64,000 bases of DNA from Trifolium pratense (GCF_020283565.1 NC_060063.1:20464720-20528719); one strand, 5' to 3'. Counted from the stretch's first letter, positions 32,526-45,329 are shown. The notes: generated by a model from the sequence alone, not told the origin. A program made the numbers and translations.

Positions 32526-34767
32526 CGACCCATTTTTCGTATTCGTATATTTTATTAAATGTTATTTTATTTATTAATTGGCTTTTATTATTTTAGTGAG
32601 CGGCGAATAATTATTTAGCCGAGCGTAAGTTATTAGACGCGAGAACCTTTGTTTTGGGCTTAATGGGCGTGAGAGGCATTGGGCCTAAGCCATTTGGGCT
32701 TGGTTCATGACAATGGAAAGTAGTATAAGTAGCAAGTCAAACACATGAATAGTATCACAATTCATTTCTTTGAGTTTTGAGTGAGTAAGAGCAAGAGCAA
32801 AGCTAAGCTAGGGTTTTGGCTAGGAGAATCACGAGCAAGAGAGGAGAGGAAAGGCTTGGATCATCATCTTTGCTTAAGGTAAGAGATTAGAATTCATGAT
32901 TCTTGAGTGGCAAGGAGAGGGGAGATTGTCTATGTCTCCATTCCCGAACTCTCCCACTCAATTTCTTTTAGATTTTTGATTAAGCTTTTGTATGAGAGTG
33001 TGATGTTCTTCATCATCACTTTGTATGTGTTAATCATTAGCTTGATTTCATGAAAGATATGTATGTGTTTGGGTCATGATGAAAAAGTTTATGAAAGTTG
33101 CTTAAAACCCAAGAAATTGGCATGATTTTGATTGTTTGAGGTATTTGGATGTTTGGAAGGGATGATTAATGTTCCTTGATACCATATATGCTTGAAATAG
33201 CTGTTTATAAGAATTTATAACATGTTTGAATGAATTTTTGAGTTGATTCAATGTTAAACCGCCTTATTGAAACTCAAGAACAGATATTTTTCTGGTATAG
33301 TTCGCTAAGCGACCAGGAGTTCGCTGTAGCGAACATGTTCGCTGAAGCTCGCCAATGCTCGCCATGAGCAGGTGATCCCCTGGTGAGGTTCGCGTAGGCT
33401 CGCTAAGCCTTCGCTCAGCGAATAGTTCGCTGAAGCTCGCCAATGCTCGCCATGAGCAGGTGACTTCCTGGTGAGGTTCGCCATGTCTCGCTGAGGCTTC
33501 GCTTAGCGAAGGCCTCTGTGACAGCAATTTTTGTTGATGTTTGTAAGTGTGATTAGGCACTTGTAACATGGTTTAAGAGTATCCTTACATGATTGTTGAT
33601 ACATGTTGATACTGTTAATGCTTATTGTTAATCGTTATATGATTGATAAACGCGTATGCAATAAGTTGTAGCTTAAAATGAGCAATGTGATGTTTTGGCA
33701 TTAAATTGTAATGTTAAGTGAATGTGTTAGGATTGTGTTCCCGCATTCATAAAAGAGTAGCTTCGAGCTAGAGAATATCATATGGTTGATATGTGTATGC
33801 ATACATGCATTCATGATTGTATGTGAACATTGGAAACTTGGGTTCCAATAACGAAAATGGATTATGTGTCCATAATGAAGCCGAGGATCGGATTAGATGA
33901 ATCCATGAGTCCGGAGTTGCTATCCAACAGGATATAAAACTGTGTTGCCTTATCCAAGGGAGATAAGATGGTTCGGTAAGTTCCGACATATCCAGCAAGA
34001 TATAAAACTGTTCTTGGTCCACCGTTGGTGAGACACCTTGGTACCACATGCATTTAGTTATGTCTAGGGATGGCATGACAATGAATTAATTGGCATTAGA
34101 TACCTTAGGGTAAATGCGCATATATTTGATAAATGGTATGTGACATTATTTGGTTGAATTGTGTTGAACTTTATTAATTGATAATCGTTTAGTGCGATGT
34201 TTTGGCGTGAGTTAGAATATGTATGATGTAGTTCGAAAGTGTAAGACCTTTCTTATGTTCGTATGTTATGCGATTATGTTTTTCTAACTCTCTGCTTTGT
34301 GTTATTTGCTGGACCTTTGGGGGTTCAGATATTCAGGCTGAGGACTATGCCGACGTTTAGACTGCTGTTTTAGCTGGGTGTTGAAGTACCTTTTGGTGAG
34401 GAGACTTAGCATAGATTTCTCCTTTTAGTGCTAGCTTTTGGCTAGAGTTTGTAAATAGTAAATGCTCTGGTAATGTAACATCGAGTCGGGGGTTACGCTT
34501 GGATTTCATCGTATATCGGTGTTACCTTTTTGATATGCTAGTTCTTGTATAAGTGACATCCTTAGGGATGAATATGGCTTATGTATATATATATGTATAT
34601 ATATGCATGCTTGGTGTGATTGAATCCGCTGTTGCTTTTCATGTTAAACTTCATGACGCTCTGTGTGTATGCTTGTGTTTTAATTACCGCGTGGCACTCT
34701 GCCTTTACACTTGTTGAAAAGTTTTTAAAATTACGTTTTTAAGGGTAGTATGGGTTAGGGTGTTACA
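32521..34767 (+). repeat. Element B 3' LTR, 2247 bp
   Basis: Same length as the 5' LTR. Differences seen: TTGGCTT/TTGCCTT, GATAGTG/GACAATG (two), ACTGTGC/ACTATGC, GTGACAC/GTGGCAC. Confidence 0.95.
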
Positions 34768-35878
34768 TGCATTCTCTTCACACTACAGCTGGCCACAGTT
34801 CTGCATCATTCTCCATTTGAAGATCAAGTGCAAAATTCGCCCAGATTGGAGAACGATCTCAGAATGATGCTGAGAATGACTGTCCTTTGCTTTTGAAGTT
34901 GCAAGCTCATCTACAGCTGGCCAAAACGTGCCTAAATGATCTATAACGGATATACTTGGTGAGGAAGCAATGAACAACTATCTACAGCCCATTGCAAGCT
35001 GTCATTTTGGCCCTTTTAAGTGAAAATATGAAGAACAGCAGGGAGAACGTTCTGAGAAAGATCAGTTTGAGCTTATCCACTCAACAATTCAGCATGAGCT
35101 GTCTATTTTGAATCAACTAGCCGTTGGAGAACTTCCTTTGGGACCAAGGAACTGAAGACTCAAGGTTCATCTATAAAAGGAAGGCTTTGGCAACATTGAA
35201 GAGCAAGAGTTCAATTTACAACAATCAATCTACTTGTCTTTGTGACACAAGATTTTTAAGCTCTTCTTTAAAGATCTCTTTCACTCCATATATTGTAATA
35301 TTATACTAGGATCAGTATCCATTTTGAGTGAACAAAGAGAGATTTTATTGTAACTAGCTTTTCAACTTAGTTTGAGTGAGAAAGCTTTAGATCCAAACCA
35401 TTATCAAAGTTGTAAAAGATTGGCTCAATTCAATACGTAACTATTGATTGAGTGACACCTCATAAAGTCTAGGAAAGACTTAGGTAGATCAAGCAAGTGA
35501 AGCTTGGAAGATTGTGATCTTGGATTAGATCAAAGAAGAAGTGTATCTTGAGATCGGTAGAATCTCTTAGTGGACAATCTCACAGGAGCGTGGGGACTGG
35601 AGTAGCCCATACTATTAAGGGGTGAACCAGGATAAAATTATTGTGTCTCTTCTCTCCCTTAAACTCATATTAATTTTATGCAAACACAAACACACACAAA
35701 TCACTTATTGTTTTGTTTGCAGCTCAGAGATCGTTCTAAGATCATTCTCCTAACTTATACTATTTATTCTGAGATCATTCTAACATATGTTTTGATATCT
35801 AATTTTTAAAAGGACAATTTTTAAAGGTTCACAATTCAAACCCCCCTTTCTTGTGAAAAACTTTGCTACTTCAATTAT

Positions 35879-38740
35879 TTTCTTTTGAGTAAGTGAAAAT
35901 GAATTTTTCACTAGAGTGAGAAAGGAGTAGGATGTAAGTAGATCCTAGTGTGTGTTGTTATATGTTTGTTTATAACATGTGGTAGATTGATTACTAGTAC
36001 TTAGTGTGGTTCTTTAATTGAACTATGTGAATGTATTCTCATGATGAGAACTTGTTTGAGAACATGCTATGTTTTATACATGTTTGAGTAGATGTTGTAA
36101 GTATGCGAACAAATGAAATGTAATGCATGTACTTGACTCGATGTTTTGTGTACATGGATGTTTTGTTGTCTTACATATATTTTAGTTATAAATATATGTA
36201 TTGACATGTTGTTGTGTTTGCGTATGCTAGTTGGTATGAAGGTTGTTACACTAGTATATGTGGGGAATAGAATACTTATCTATTTGCATAGTGGCGTATA
36301 TGTCAAGAGGACTGTATAGGATATTTGTGTAGATGTCTAGGTTTAATGCCTTACATTTACCCTTGTATGCGATACGCATGTGAATGTTGTCGGTACTAGA
36401 TTCTTTTTGGGAGAATATATTTAGAATCGATAGAATGACTAGGTGTTTATACCGGAAGTTCTAGTGGAAGAGTATAGATGGGTTTGAGATAAGTGGGGGA
36501 GATGGATGGAGTTAGGATGGATGGAGATGCTCTTGAAGTAGATTGTTCAAGATTGATTAGTGTTGTTCGAAGTGGAAGGAACTTGGACAGCAAGTTGTGA
36601 GGATTGCTAGATGAGAAGTTGTTGGACTAAGTGTTCGTCATGGGATCAACACTGAGATTGATTAAGAAAGATGAAGACCGTTTGGAAATGATTGGAGATC
36701 GTGTAGTGTACAAAAGGGTATGGACTAGAGGCGGATGAGAACTACAAGAATTTCTCAGAAGCAATACCATGGAATGGAAGGGTAGGACGTTGTCGTTCAG
36801 ACAAGTTGAGTAAGGACGAGTAGACGTCAATTTGATAAGGGATTGAAAGTAAAGTTCTTATTTGGAGAGTATTTTGGAGGAAATATTAGAGGATCATTCC
36901 GGAAGATTCAGAATGAGACGAACTAAAGTTGTTTAGCCGTAAAGAGAATGTGACCATTGTGGAATGGTGGAACGGACAGAGATGTTAAATGGAAACCGTT
37001 GTTGGAAAACGGAGAAGACGTTGTGCGTTAAGAATAGGCGAACCTAGTGATGATTAGGTGATGGTTATAAGAATGGTGGGAATACCTATAGAGTTGTATC
37101 GGTGTGAGCTAAACTTGTTAATTATTTAGCAAGTGAACCTTTAAGGAAAGTAAACATTTTGAATAGTTCGAAGAGACTAGTCAAGATTGGAATAAAGATT
37201 TTGTGTGGATGAACTTTAGGATGTTATGACTTTAAGATAGTCACGAAATGCGAATAAGAACTGATCGAATGGAGAAAAGTATGTTTGTCACAGTGAAGAA
37301 CGATAAGGAACGTGACTAGTTGGATTGTGTGCGACAAATAAGGACGTTGTTGGAATCAACAAGATATGAACTGTGGTTGTTTGGAAATCAACTTTTGGAT
37401 AGTCACCGAGATTGAATATGGAATTACTAGGTGATCGAGAAGAGCCTAGGAAGGATTTATAGCGGTTGAGTGTGTTAGAATCGAGTAGTCATTTCTTGGA
37501 AAGATTTGAGAAGCTTAGAATATGGATGTTAAACTTAGAGAACCATTAGTGTTGTATAACCAAGAAAAAGAAGTGAGTTCTCATAGTAGATGAGAATGGA
37601 ATTAAGAGATACCATAGTAGAGAATGGTATGAGTAGTAGAGTTATTTCAAGATGGAAGTGGGGTGACAATTTGATGGATTTTGTAAGAGCTTGTCGAGAA
37701 AGAAATAATTTCATTTGGATAATGATCGGACGATTAGTGTCGGAGTTGGATGAAACCTTAGGAGGTTGAGATGGAACTGGGAGCGAAGTATCATTTTTGG
37801 ATGTTTGGAAATAAGAAAGTATCAGAGAGAGTGTTTTGTAACATTCGGAAGTAAGAATGAGATCGACGACGACTTATTGGAAAAGTCGGTGGAGATTTGA
37901 GATGTTGGACACATCGTATCCGTTGGAATAGTAAAGTTATACCATGTGGTAAAGGAGTAAAGGATTTCGAATAATTTCATCATGGACGGTGAAACAACAG
38001 TGAGTCTATGGGTGACTTAAAATAATATTTTGATAAGGGTATCGCGGCGGAAAAGCGACATTGGAAATGTTATGTTACGTAATATAAGAATTTAACGGTT
38101 AGAGGTGGTGAATTTGATAAGTGTCCAGAAAAATTTGAGGAGTTGATCAACAAAAGAATGTTGAGGTTGTGTTGTCGACTAAATGATTGGAATAAGATTC
38201 GACGCAATTAAGTGATTGAAGAAAAGTTGAGGACTTATGGAACTTGAAAAGTTGTAAGGTATTCAACGAAAACGTCTTTTCAAGGTGTATTAGACTGATT
38301 AGAGTTTGTTTTGAGTGGTGCAGTGAGTACCGTAAGATATTAAGTGGACGTTTTGGTGGTTTGATAAGAATGGTTTATACAGACATCATGATTGTTGACT
38401 ATCTATCGACAAATCAAGGGATTAGCTGTCCTTGATCTATTGTTGATGAGTAGACGAGATTGTGTTGATTGGGATGGACTAATTTTGTCAAACTTATTAA
38501 TGCGTGGAGTTGGAACATTTTGTTGGTATGATTTGGAAGAAGTTGAATATTGGGTTGCTTTGCCGCCATCATGGGCGAATTTGCAGGAAGAGTTTTGTGT
38601 TTCTTGGTTAAAGCAGCCTGGGTAGAAACCCGTTGGTTAGATTGTAGTTGGGAATTAGGGAGTTGGATGAGAGTTTTATCCGGGGTTGTTCTTAGTCGAG
38701 CAATTTTCGAGGGCGAAAATATTTTTAAGTGGGGGAGAGT
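35879..38740 (+). pseudogene. Element A internal region, decayed pol
   Basis: No long frame survives. Faint homology to B is still readable: a stretch near 37648-37735 resembles the integrase core entry (WKW.D..MDF), and 38530-38615 resembles the block before the chromodomain (ALPPS.AN). The terminal TTTTCGAGGGCGAAA and purine tract (38704-38739) match B closely. Stops are frequent in all frames. The non-coding control regions are conserved while pol is ruined, as expected for an element moved by proteins from elsewhere. Confidence 0.7.
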
Positions 38741-40652
38741 TGTAACGACCCATTTTTCGTATTCGTATATTTTATTAAATGTTATTTTATTTATTAATTG
38801 GCTTTTATTATTTTAGTGAGCGACGAATAATTATTTAGCCGAGCGTACGATATTAGACGCGAGAACCTTTGTTTTGGGCTTAATGGGCGTGAGAGGCATT
38901 GGGCCTAAGCCATTGGGCTTGGTTCAAAGTCCATAGAGAGTAGTATAAGTAACCAAGTCAAACCAATGAATAGTATCACAATTCATTTTCTTTGAGAAGT
39001 TAGAAGTTGGTAAGCAAGAGCAAAGCTAAGCTAGGGTTTTGGCTAGGAGATTTACGAGAAAGAGAGAAGAGGAAAGGCTTGGATCATCATCTTTGCTAAG
39101 GTAAGAGATTAGAATTCATGATTCTTGAGTGGCAAGGAGAGGGGAGATTGTCTATGTCTCCATTCCCGAACTCTCCCACTCAATTTCTTTTTAGACTTTT
39201 GATTAAGCTTTTGTATGTGAGTGTGATGTTCTTCATCATCACTTTGTATGTTTTAATCACTAGCTTGATTCCATGAAAAATATGTATGTGTTTGAATCAT
39301 GTTTGAAAAGTTTATGAAAGTTGCTTAAAATCCAAGAAAAGGGCATGATCATGATTTTGTGAGGTATTTGGAGGTTTGTAAGGGATGATTAATGTTCCTT
39401 GATATCATATATGCTTGGAATTGTTGTTTAAGAGAATTTATAACATGTTTGAATGAATTTTTGGTTGGATCCAATGTTAAACCGCCTTAGAAAACTCAAG
39501 AACAGATGTTCTTCTGGTGTGGTTCGCTACCTGCTCTTTACAGCGAACACGCTCGCTAACAACTCGCTAACAGCTCGCCAGTTGAGGTGTTGGCTCTGTT
39601 TCCGTTCGCTACCTGCTCGCTATAGCGAACATGTTCGCCAGTTGTTCGCTACTTGCTCGCTATAGCGAACATGCTCGCCAGTTGCTCGCCAGCTGCTCGC
39701 TAATTGGATTTTGGCTCTGTGTCTGTTCGCTACCTGCTCGCTATAGCGAACAGCTCTGTGACAGGATTATTTTGCTGATGGTTGTAAGTGTAAGTAGGCA
39801 CTTGTAACATGGTTTAAGGGTATCCTTACATGATTGTTGATACACGTTGATGCTGTTAATGCTTATGGTTAATCGTTATATGATTTGTACGTGTATGCAA
39901 TAAGTTGCAGTTTAAAGTGAGTAATGTGATGTTTTGGCATTAATTTGTAATGTTAAGTGAATGTGTTAGGATTGTGTTCCCGCATTCATAAAAGAGTAGC
40001 TTCGAGCTAAAGAATATCATATGTTTGATATGTGCATAAATACATGCATTCATGATTGTATGTGAACATTGGAAACTTGGGTTCCAATAACGAAAATGGA
40101 TTATGTGTCCATAATGAAGCCGAGGATCGGATTAGATGAATCCATGAGTCCAGAGCTGCTATCCAACAGGATATAAAACTGTGTTGGCTTATCCAAGGGA
40201 GATAAGATGGTTCGGTAAGTTCCGACATATCCAGCAAGATATAAAACTGTTCTTGGTCCACCGTTGGTGAGACACCTTGGTACCACATGCATTTAGTCAT
40301 GTCTAGGGATGGCATGACAGTGAATTGATTGGCATTAGATACATTAGGGTAAATGCGCATATATTTGATAAATGGTATGTGACATTATCTGGTTGAATTG
40401 TGTTAAACTTTATTAATTGATAACTGTTTAGTGCGACGTTATGGCGTGAGTTAGAATATGTATGATAGTTCGAAAGTGTAAGGCCTTTCTTATACTCGTA
40501 TGATATGCGATTATGTTTTCTAACTCTCTGCTTTGTGTTATTTGCTGGACCTTTGGGGGTTCAGATAACCAGATTGACAGGTTATATGTTAGCTTGTCCG
40601 AGTAGCGTGGTGAAGCTCCGCTCTGATTGTGACACGGGGAGAAAAGGGGTTT

Positions 40653-40749
<97 letters not shown>

Positions 40750-40979
40750 TCCTTTAGAAAATTACTCTGTAATTGCTTATGTTTTCATATAAGAATTATT
40801 CTTGGTGAAAAGTATTGGTTTTGTATAACTTATAACGCATCGTGTTGATGTGGAGGATTTTGTATTTTGTGATATTCAAACCAGCGCTTTATAATCAGAT
40901 TTTCAATTTTTCCGCTGCGTATTTTCGAAAAAGATTTTATAAAGGCAGAGTTAATTAAATAACGGGTTTGGGTGTTACA
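38741..40979 (+). repeat. Element A 3' LTR, 2239 bp
   Basis: 76 bp longer than the 5' copy. The difference is fully explained by the TA array at 40658-40746 (89 bp against 13 bp at 6590-6602). About 16 single-base differences were found by eye elsewhere, several of them in the TTCGCT/AGCGAA cluster (39520-39765). Confidence 0.93.
40658..40746. repeat. (TA)n array in element A 3' LTR, 89 bp
   Basis: About 44 uninterrupted TA units. The equivalent place in the 5' LTR has six, so the array grew after insertion or during reverse transcription. Confidence 0.95.
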
Positions 40980-40984
40980 GGCTA

Positions 40985-41130
40985 GTCTGACGTTGTTAGC
41001 CTTTGTGGCTGGTTTGACTTATAGCCTTTGTGATTTTGAGCCTTTGTGGCAGATTTGACTTTTAGTCTTTATGGCTTTGAGCCTTTGTGATTGGAGCCTT
41101 TGTGGCTGGTTTGACTTTATGTTATATTTT
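40985..41130. repeat. Degenerate short tandem repeat, GCCTTTGTGGC unit
   Basis: Units of about 17-30 bp built on GAGCCTTTGTGGC..GGTTTGACTTT recur at about 40999, 41022, 41037, 41090 and 41103. The same motif occurs left of element A (4658-4672), so A inserted into this array. Confidence 0.75.
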
Positions 41131-41261
41131 TAGCATAAATTACTTGTCTTTTTGATAATTTATGTTTTTTTTTGTGGCTGGTTTGACTTTTAGCATGTTT
41201 GGTTGGCTTTTCCATTTGTATGGGTTTTCTTATCCGGATCACGTGTTTTGCATATCATATA

Positions 41262-41559
41262 CTCCTTCCGTGTCAAATTACTTGTTTTTTTGATAATTTA
41301 TGTTATATTGTGTCTATTAACCTTCCTTATTTTAAATCTTTTTATTTTCCTTTTTTTTTACTAAACTTCTTTGTATAATTTGTTTAAAAAAATTGATACA
41401 TAACATATTAAATTTATTGGAAAGAGAAAGTGTGTGAAAAAAAAAATTGGTGAATTAAAATAATTGTATAATAGAAAAATAAGGTGCAAAAATACACTTT
41501 CTTAATTTCTTGTTTTTTTTTCTTCTAAAAAGTCAAATAATTTGAAACGGATGGTGTAG
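41262..41559. mobile_element. Stowaway-like MITE, about 298 bp
   Basis: TA duplications flank it at 41260-41261 and 41560-41561. Ends CTCCTTCCGTGTCAAATTAC and, inverted, CTACACCATCCGTTTCAAATTA match the CTCC.TCCGT termini of plant Tc1/mariner-type MITEs. No coding capacity. Confidence 0.75.
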
Positions 41560-41561
41560 TA

Positions 41562-42163
41562 ATTTCGGGTCACATTGCATATATCATATTGGACAAACAA
41601 AAAGTTTAGGAAAATAAATAATTAAACGCTTTTAAAAAAATCTTTTGATTTATGAAGTGTTTTTATTATTATTTTGTGACATTTTTCTTATGGTGAGTAT
41701 GAGTTAATTTGGATAAGAAAATTGACCCTTATATGATTATTGTTGAAGGTATTAAAGATGAAACGTAAAGTTAATATGTTATTTGTACGCGCGCGCGGGG
41801 ATAAACAAATATGGGTTTTTATGAATTTGTAATTTAAATGAAACACTTTACTCATTGTACGATTATTATTCATAAGCTTAAATCATAATTATTATTCTTT
41901 AGAAAAAAAATTATTGTCATACTGTTTAAAGAAAGTAATTGTTTTTAAGTAATTTGTTTGTTGAAAATTTGGGCTGTTACAATTGGGTGTTGTTCGAGAT
42001 GTTTAGATCTAGCCATCGAAACTTGTTGGATTGATAATGGATGGATAGAGATAGTGAATTCAGGAAGATTTATTGGGAAAATCTTCAAACTGACGGCGCC
42101 ACTACTCTGAACATGCATAACTAGATGGATCCTCTAGAGGTTTTGGTGATGTTGATGGTGATG
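41562..42163. other. Non-coding sequence, possible old gypsy LTR remnant
   Basis: Mostly A/T-rich. TTGGGCTGTTACAATTGGG at 41969-41987 resembles the LTR end GGGTGTTACA of the A/B/F families, and a similar TTGGGATGTTACAAC occurs at 44834-44848, so an old related element may span F. Nothing more can be supported. Confidence 0.35.
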
Positions 42164-42168
42164 GTTAT

Positions 42169-44322
42169 TGTAACACCCGAACCCATTATTTTAAGTAATT
42201 CTACCTTTATTAAATCTTTTTCAAAATACGCGGCGGAAAATCAAAGTTTGTTATTATAAAAGTCATGGTTCGAGCATTACAATCTTCAATCAAAATAATA
42301 CTAATGTAATTAATTAGTAAAAATAATGTTTATACAAAATAATCTTCTTTATCGAAAGATATAGTTTTTACAAATAAATATCAAAAGTTATAAAGACTCT
42401 ATAGTCTAAATACAACCTTTTTCCCTGTGTCACAATCAGAGCGGAGCTTCACCGACGACTTGACATCGATAACCACAAAACCTGTGAATCTGGACCCCCA
42501 ACGGTCCAGCACATAACACATAAAAGAGAGTTAGATAACATACTCAAAATATACAAGTGTAAGTAAATGGTACTTAAACACTTCTTCATAAAAACATGCA
42601 TAATCATACATTATACACATACATCATCATCTATCATTCAATTATAAGCTACGAAAGGTTATAACCAAATATCAATCATCCACAAAATACACCAAACATC
42701 TAGTTTCACGTCGTCTCGGACAATACCAAAACATCAACAAATACATTGTTCAGATTATGGTCATGACGGACCCTGCGTTGTTCATTTTATAGTCATGACG
42801 GACTCTGCTCCTCACATACGGGTTAACAATCAACATTTACCAAGTATGTGTCAAACATCATTTATCATAAAATGCACACATAATCCCTAATGCAATCTAA
42901 TGCTTCACATTCATGCTATGTCCTCTAGACACCTCTAATGCATGTGGTACCATCGTTTTTATTAGAGTATCTCACCTCTAATATTCGTCTTTATCGGATA
43001 AATATAATCCGATATCCGTCTTTATTGGAATATCCAATATACAACAACAATTCATGAATGCATGTATATAATTCATGAATATTCTCACATCAACAATCAC
43101 ATTTAGCATTAAGCTCGTCATTTATAAATGTGGAACACTATCCAACATTTCGTCTTTATTAAGATAACACTATACCTTAATATACGTCTTTATTAGAATA
43201 ACATAATTCTAATATCCTTCTTTATTAAGTTGATTAACATCTTAATATACTTCTTTGATATTTAAACAAACATCATCAACACAATCAACAACAATTCATC
43301 AACACATCATTATTCATCAACAAGCAATCAATCATGGTTACAAACACTTAATTGCATGTTAGGATACCTTAAATCCATGTTACAAGTGCCTAATTGCACT
43401 CAAAACATTTATCAAAAAGCTGTTGTCACAGAGGCCTTCGCTGAGCGAAGGCTCAGCGAGACATGGCGAACCACACCAGTGGGTCACCAGCTCATGGCGA
43501 GCTGTAGCGAGCTGTGGCGAGCTGTTCGCCACACGTTCGCTGAGCGAGGGCCTAGCGAGCGCCTCCTGTCAGGACAGTTCAAAACCTACGTTTTCCACAC
43601 CAATTCACCCAAAAATCCCATTTTTCATGTTATAAACCCCAAATAAGTTTATATTCAAGTGCAACAAGCATATCTAAACACAAAAGGACGGTTCATTTCA
43701 CCGATCTACCATTTTTACTTCGAAAAAGTAAAGATTTATCACTTTTTACTCAAAACACTCAAGAACACAAAGTGCTTGAGTTTAATCTTTCATAAACTCG
43801 TTTTTAACCATTAAATCCGTTCATTAATCATGTTAAAAGCATGTTAAACATATTAAGAACCTTAGGAACGATTTCCATCAAGAAAATCCGTTCTAAGCTA
43901 AAACGAAAATGGGGTGGAGGAAGTTCGGGTGAGGAGAAATCGACATTCTCCCCTTCCTCGAGTCACCCACGAATATGAAATCTACTCTCTTACCTGGATT
44001 CGAAGAAAACACGATGAAGATCTCGAATCCCTAGCTCTTCTTCTTGCCCTAGCTCCTCAAGCTCTCCTCTCTTCTCTCAAGAACACAAGAACATGAGAAA
44101 TGAATTTCTCTTCTCCCTCTCATGGCCATATGGGCGCCACACACACACAAGGCCCATTGGGCCTCAAGCCCAATTGGCTTGGCCCAATAACACGTTAACT
44201 CTCACTACTCGCTTAATAACTAAAGTACTCGATAAATAACTTAAAGTTACTATCTTACTTAAAAACCACGTCACCAAATAATTAAACACTTAAATAGTGA
44301 ATAATAAATTTGGGTCGTTACT
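42169..44322 (-). mobile_element. Element F: solo LTR of a Ty3/gypsy relative, minus strand
   Basis: Flanked by GTTAT (42164-42168 and 44323-44327). On the minus strand it starts AGTAACGACCC (the usual TG has become AG) and ends GGGTGTTACA, the same termini as A and B. It also has the TTCGCT/AGCGAA cluster (43430-43575) and the CCAG/GTAAGAG donor-like site at 43993. Most of the rest differs from A and B, so it is a third subfamily. No primer site or coding region accompanies it. Confidence 0.85.
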
Positions 44323-44327
44323 GTTAT

Positions 44328-44933
44328 GAATTGAATTTCACAGGAAAAGGGTACCTGCAAAAATGTTAGCACTTCAATGTTCAAGTCACCAACTGCTCAA
44401 GTTGAAAGTGTATGAAATTGGTGAAATGTGTGTACCTTGAGGATGAGTGCACCAGCCAATATGCAGGGGAATAATGGAATAATCGTTTTGATGGGTCCCT
44501 CTATTTGAGTGGAATGAGAAGGAATATCCTCTTTAGGCAGTGTATCAAAAGAGTACGGTGTACCTATGGGCGTGCCACATATACGATGTGGATGACTCTA
44601 TGAGAACGATACACCTAGTGATGATGATGGAAGAAATGTTGGACTTATGTGCAAATAGATTGTTGACTTTATGAGCCTTTGGTCGGTCCACAACATAAAA
44701 CACATTGGATTTTGGTCGTTGTTTCAAAAAAATTCACCCTAATTTAATTTAAAACGGTCGCCAATATCTTATTTCATAGTTTTTGTTGTTTTGAAAAGAA
44801 AAACAAAATATCCCAATTTTTATGCTTAAAAAAATTGGGATGTTACAACGATAGTAACAATTTGATTTGGAAAATTGGAGACCTAATGTGGAATCATAGT
44901 TATAAACTTAGTCGTTGGAAGGTGACTCGATTT
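44328..44933. other. Non-coding sequence right of F
   Basis: No gene seen. Short open frames lack recognisable motifs. This is probably decayed retrotransposon sequence. Confidence 0.4.
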
Positions 44934-45122
44934 GGAAAATTAAGATGAGTAATTCTATGAAACCATGATACTAAAATCTTAGATCATCATTTTTTTTTTT
45001 GAAAATTAAGATGAGTAATTCTATGAAACTATGATACTAAAATCTTAGATCATCATTTTTTTTTTTTGAAAATTAAGATGAGTAATTCTATGAAACCATG
45101 ATACTAAAATCTTAGATCATCA
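44934..45122. repeat. 67-bp tandem repeat, 2.8 copies
   Basis: Starts at 44934, 45001 and 45068, an exact 67-bp period. Each unit runs GAAAATTAAGATGAGTAATT, then ATACTAAAATCTTAGATCAT and a T run. Copies differ by one or two bases. Confidence 0.9.
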
Positions 45123-45329
45123 ACCGAAGGATTGAGAAGTGAAGGCGTCAATGTTCCGAACTATATGATTTGACCAAGTAGCATGTGATTGGGATAGTAT
45201 AGGTATTTATTTTAGGAAAATAATATATGTACGGAAGAATAACTCCCGAATTCATCACGAACACATGTTTTCAAGCCATGGAGAGTTTTTTCTGGCCATG
45301 GAGAGTTTTAATTGGTTAAACTAAATTCG

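Larger units (their letters stand above)
7795..34767 (+). mobile_element. Element B: Tekay-like Ty3/gypsy chromovirus
   Basis: B is bounded by TGCAT (7790-7794 and 34768-34772) and by 2247-bp LTRs of equal length that differ at about five positions I could see. Without C it is about 9 kb and encodes gag, protease, RT, RNase H, integrase and a C-terminal chromodomain, the order of the plant chromovirus Tekay clade. It is doubly broken: C sits in gag, and a one-base deletion near 30202 shifts the frame inside RT. Confidence 0.93.
7155..35873 (+). mobile_element. Element E: solo LTR, about 1.74 kb, split by B
   Basis: E starts TGTTGAGG, ends CTACTTCA and is flanked by ATTAT (7150-7154 and 35874-35878). 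Removing B leaves 640 + 1101 bp with no coding frame. A TATA box (TATAAAAGG, 35172-35180), a long R-U5 with TTGAGTGAG-type blocks and a C-run before the end are typical of LTRs of SIRE/Maximus-like Ty1/copia elements. No primer site or internal region follows, so unequal recombination between two LTRs most likely removed the rest. Confidence 0.75.
4673..40979 (+). mobile_element. Element A: Ty3/gypsy, non-autonomous, hosts the nest
   Basis: A is bounded by a 5-bp duplication GGCTA (4668-4672 and 40980-40984). It has LTRs at 4673-6835 and 38741-40979 starting TGTAACGACC and ending GGGTGTTACA, a primer site matching initiator tRNA-Met, and a polypurine tract at about 38727-38739. Without the inserted elements it would be about 7.6 kb. 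Its coding region is decayed, but the two LTRs differ by only about 16 substitutions that I could find by eye, plus a TA array. That is more than in B, fitting A as the oldest layer. Confidence 0.9.
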
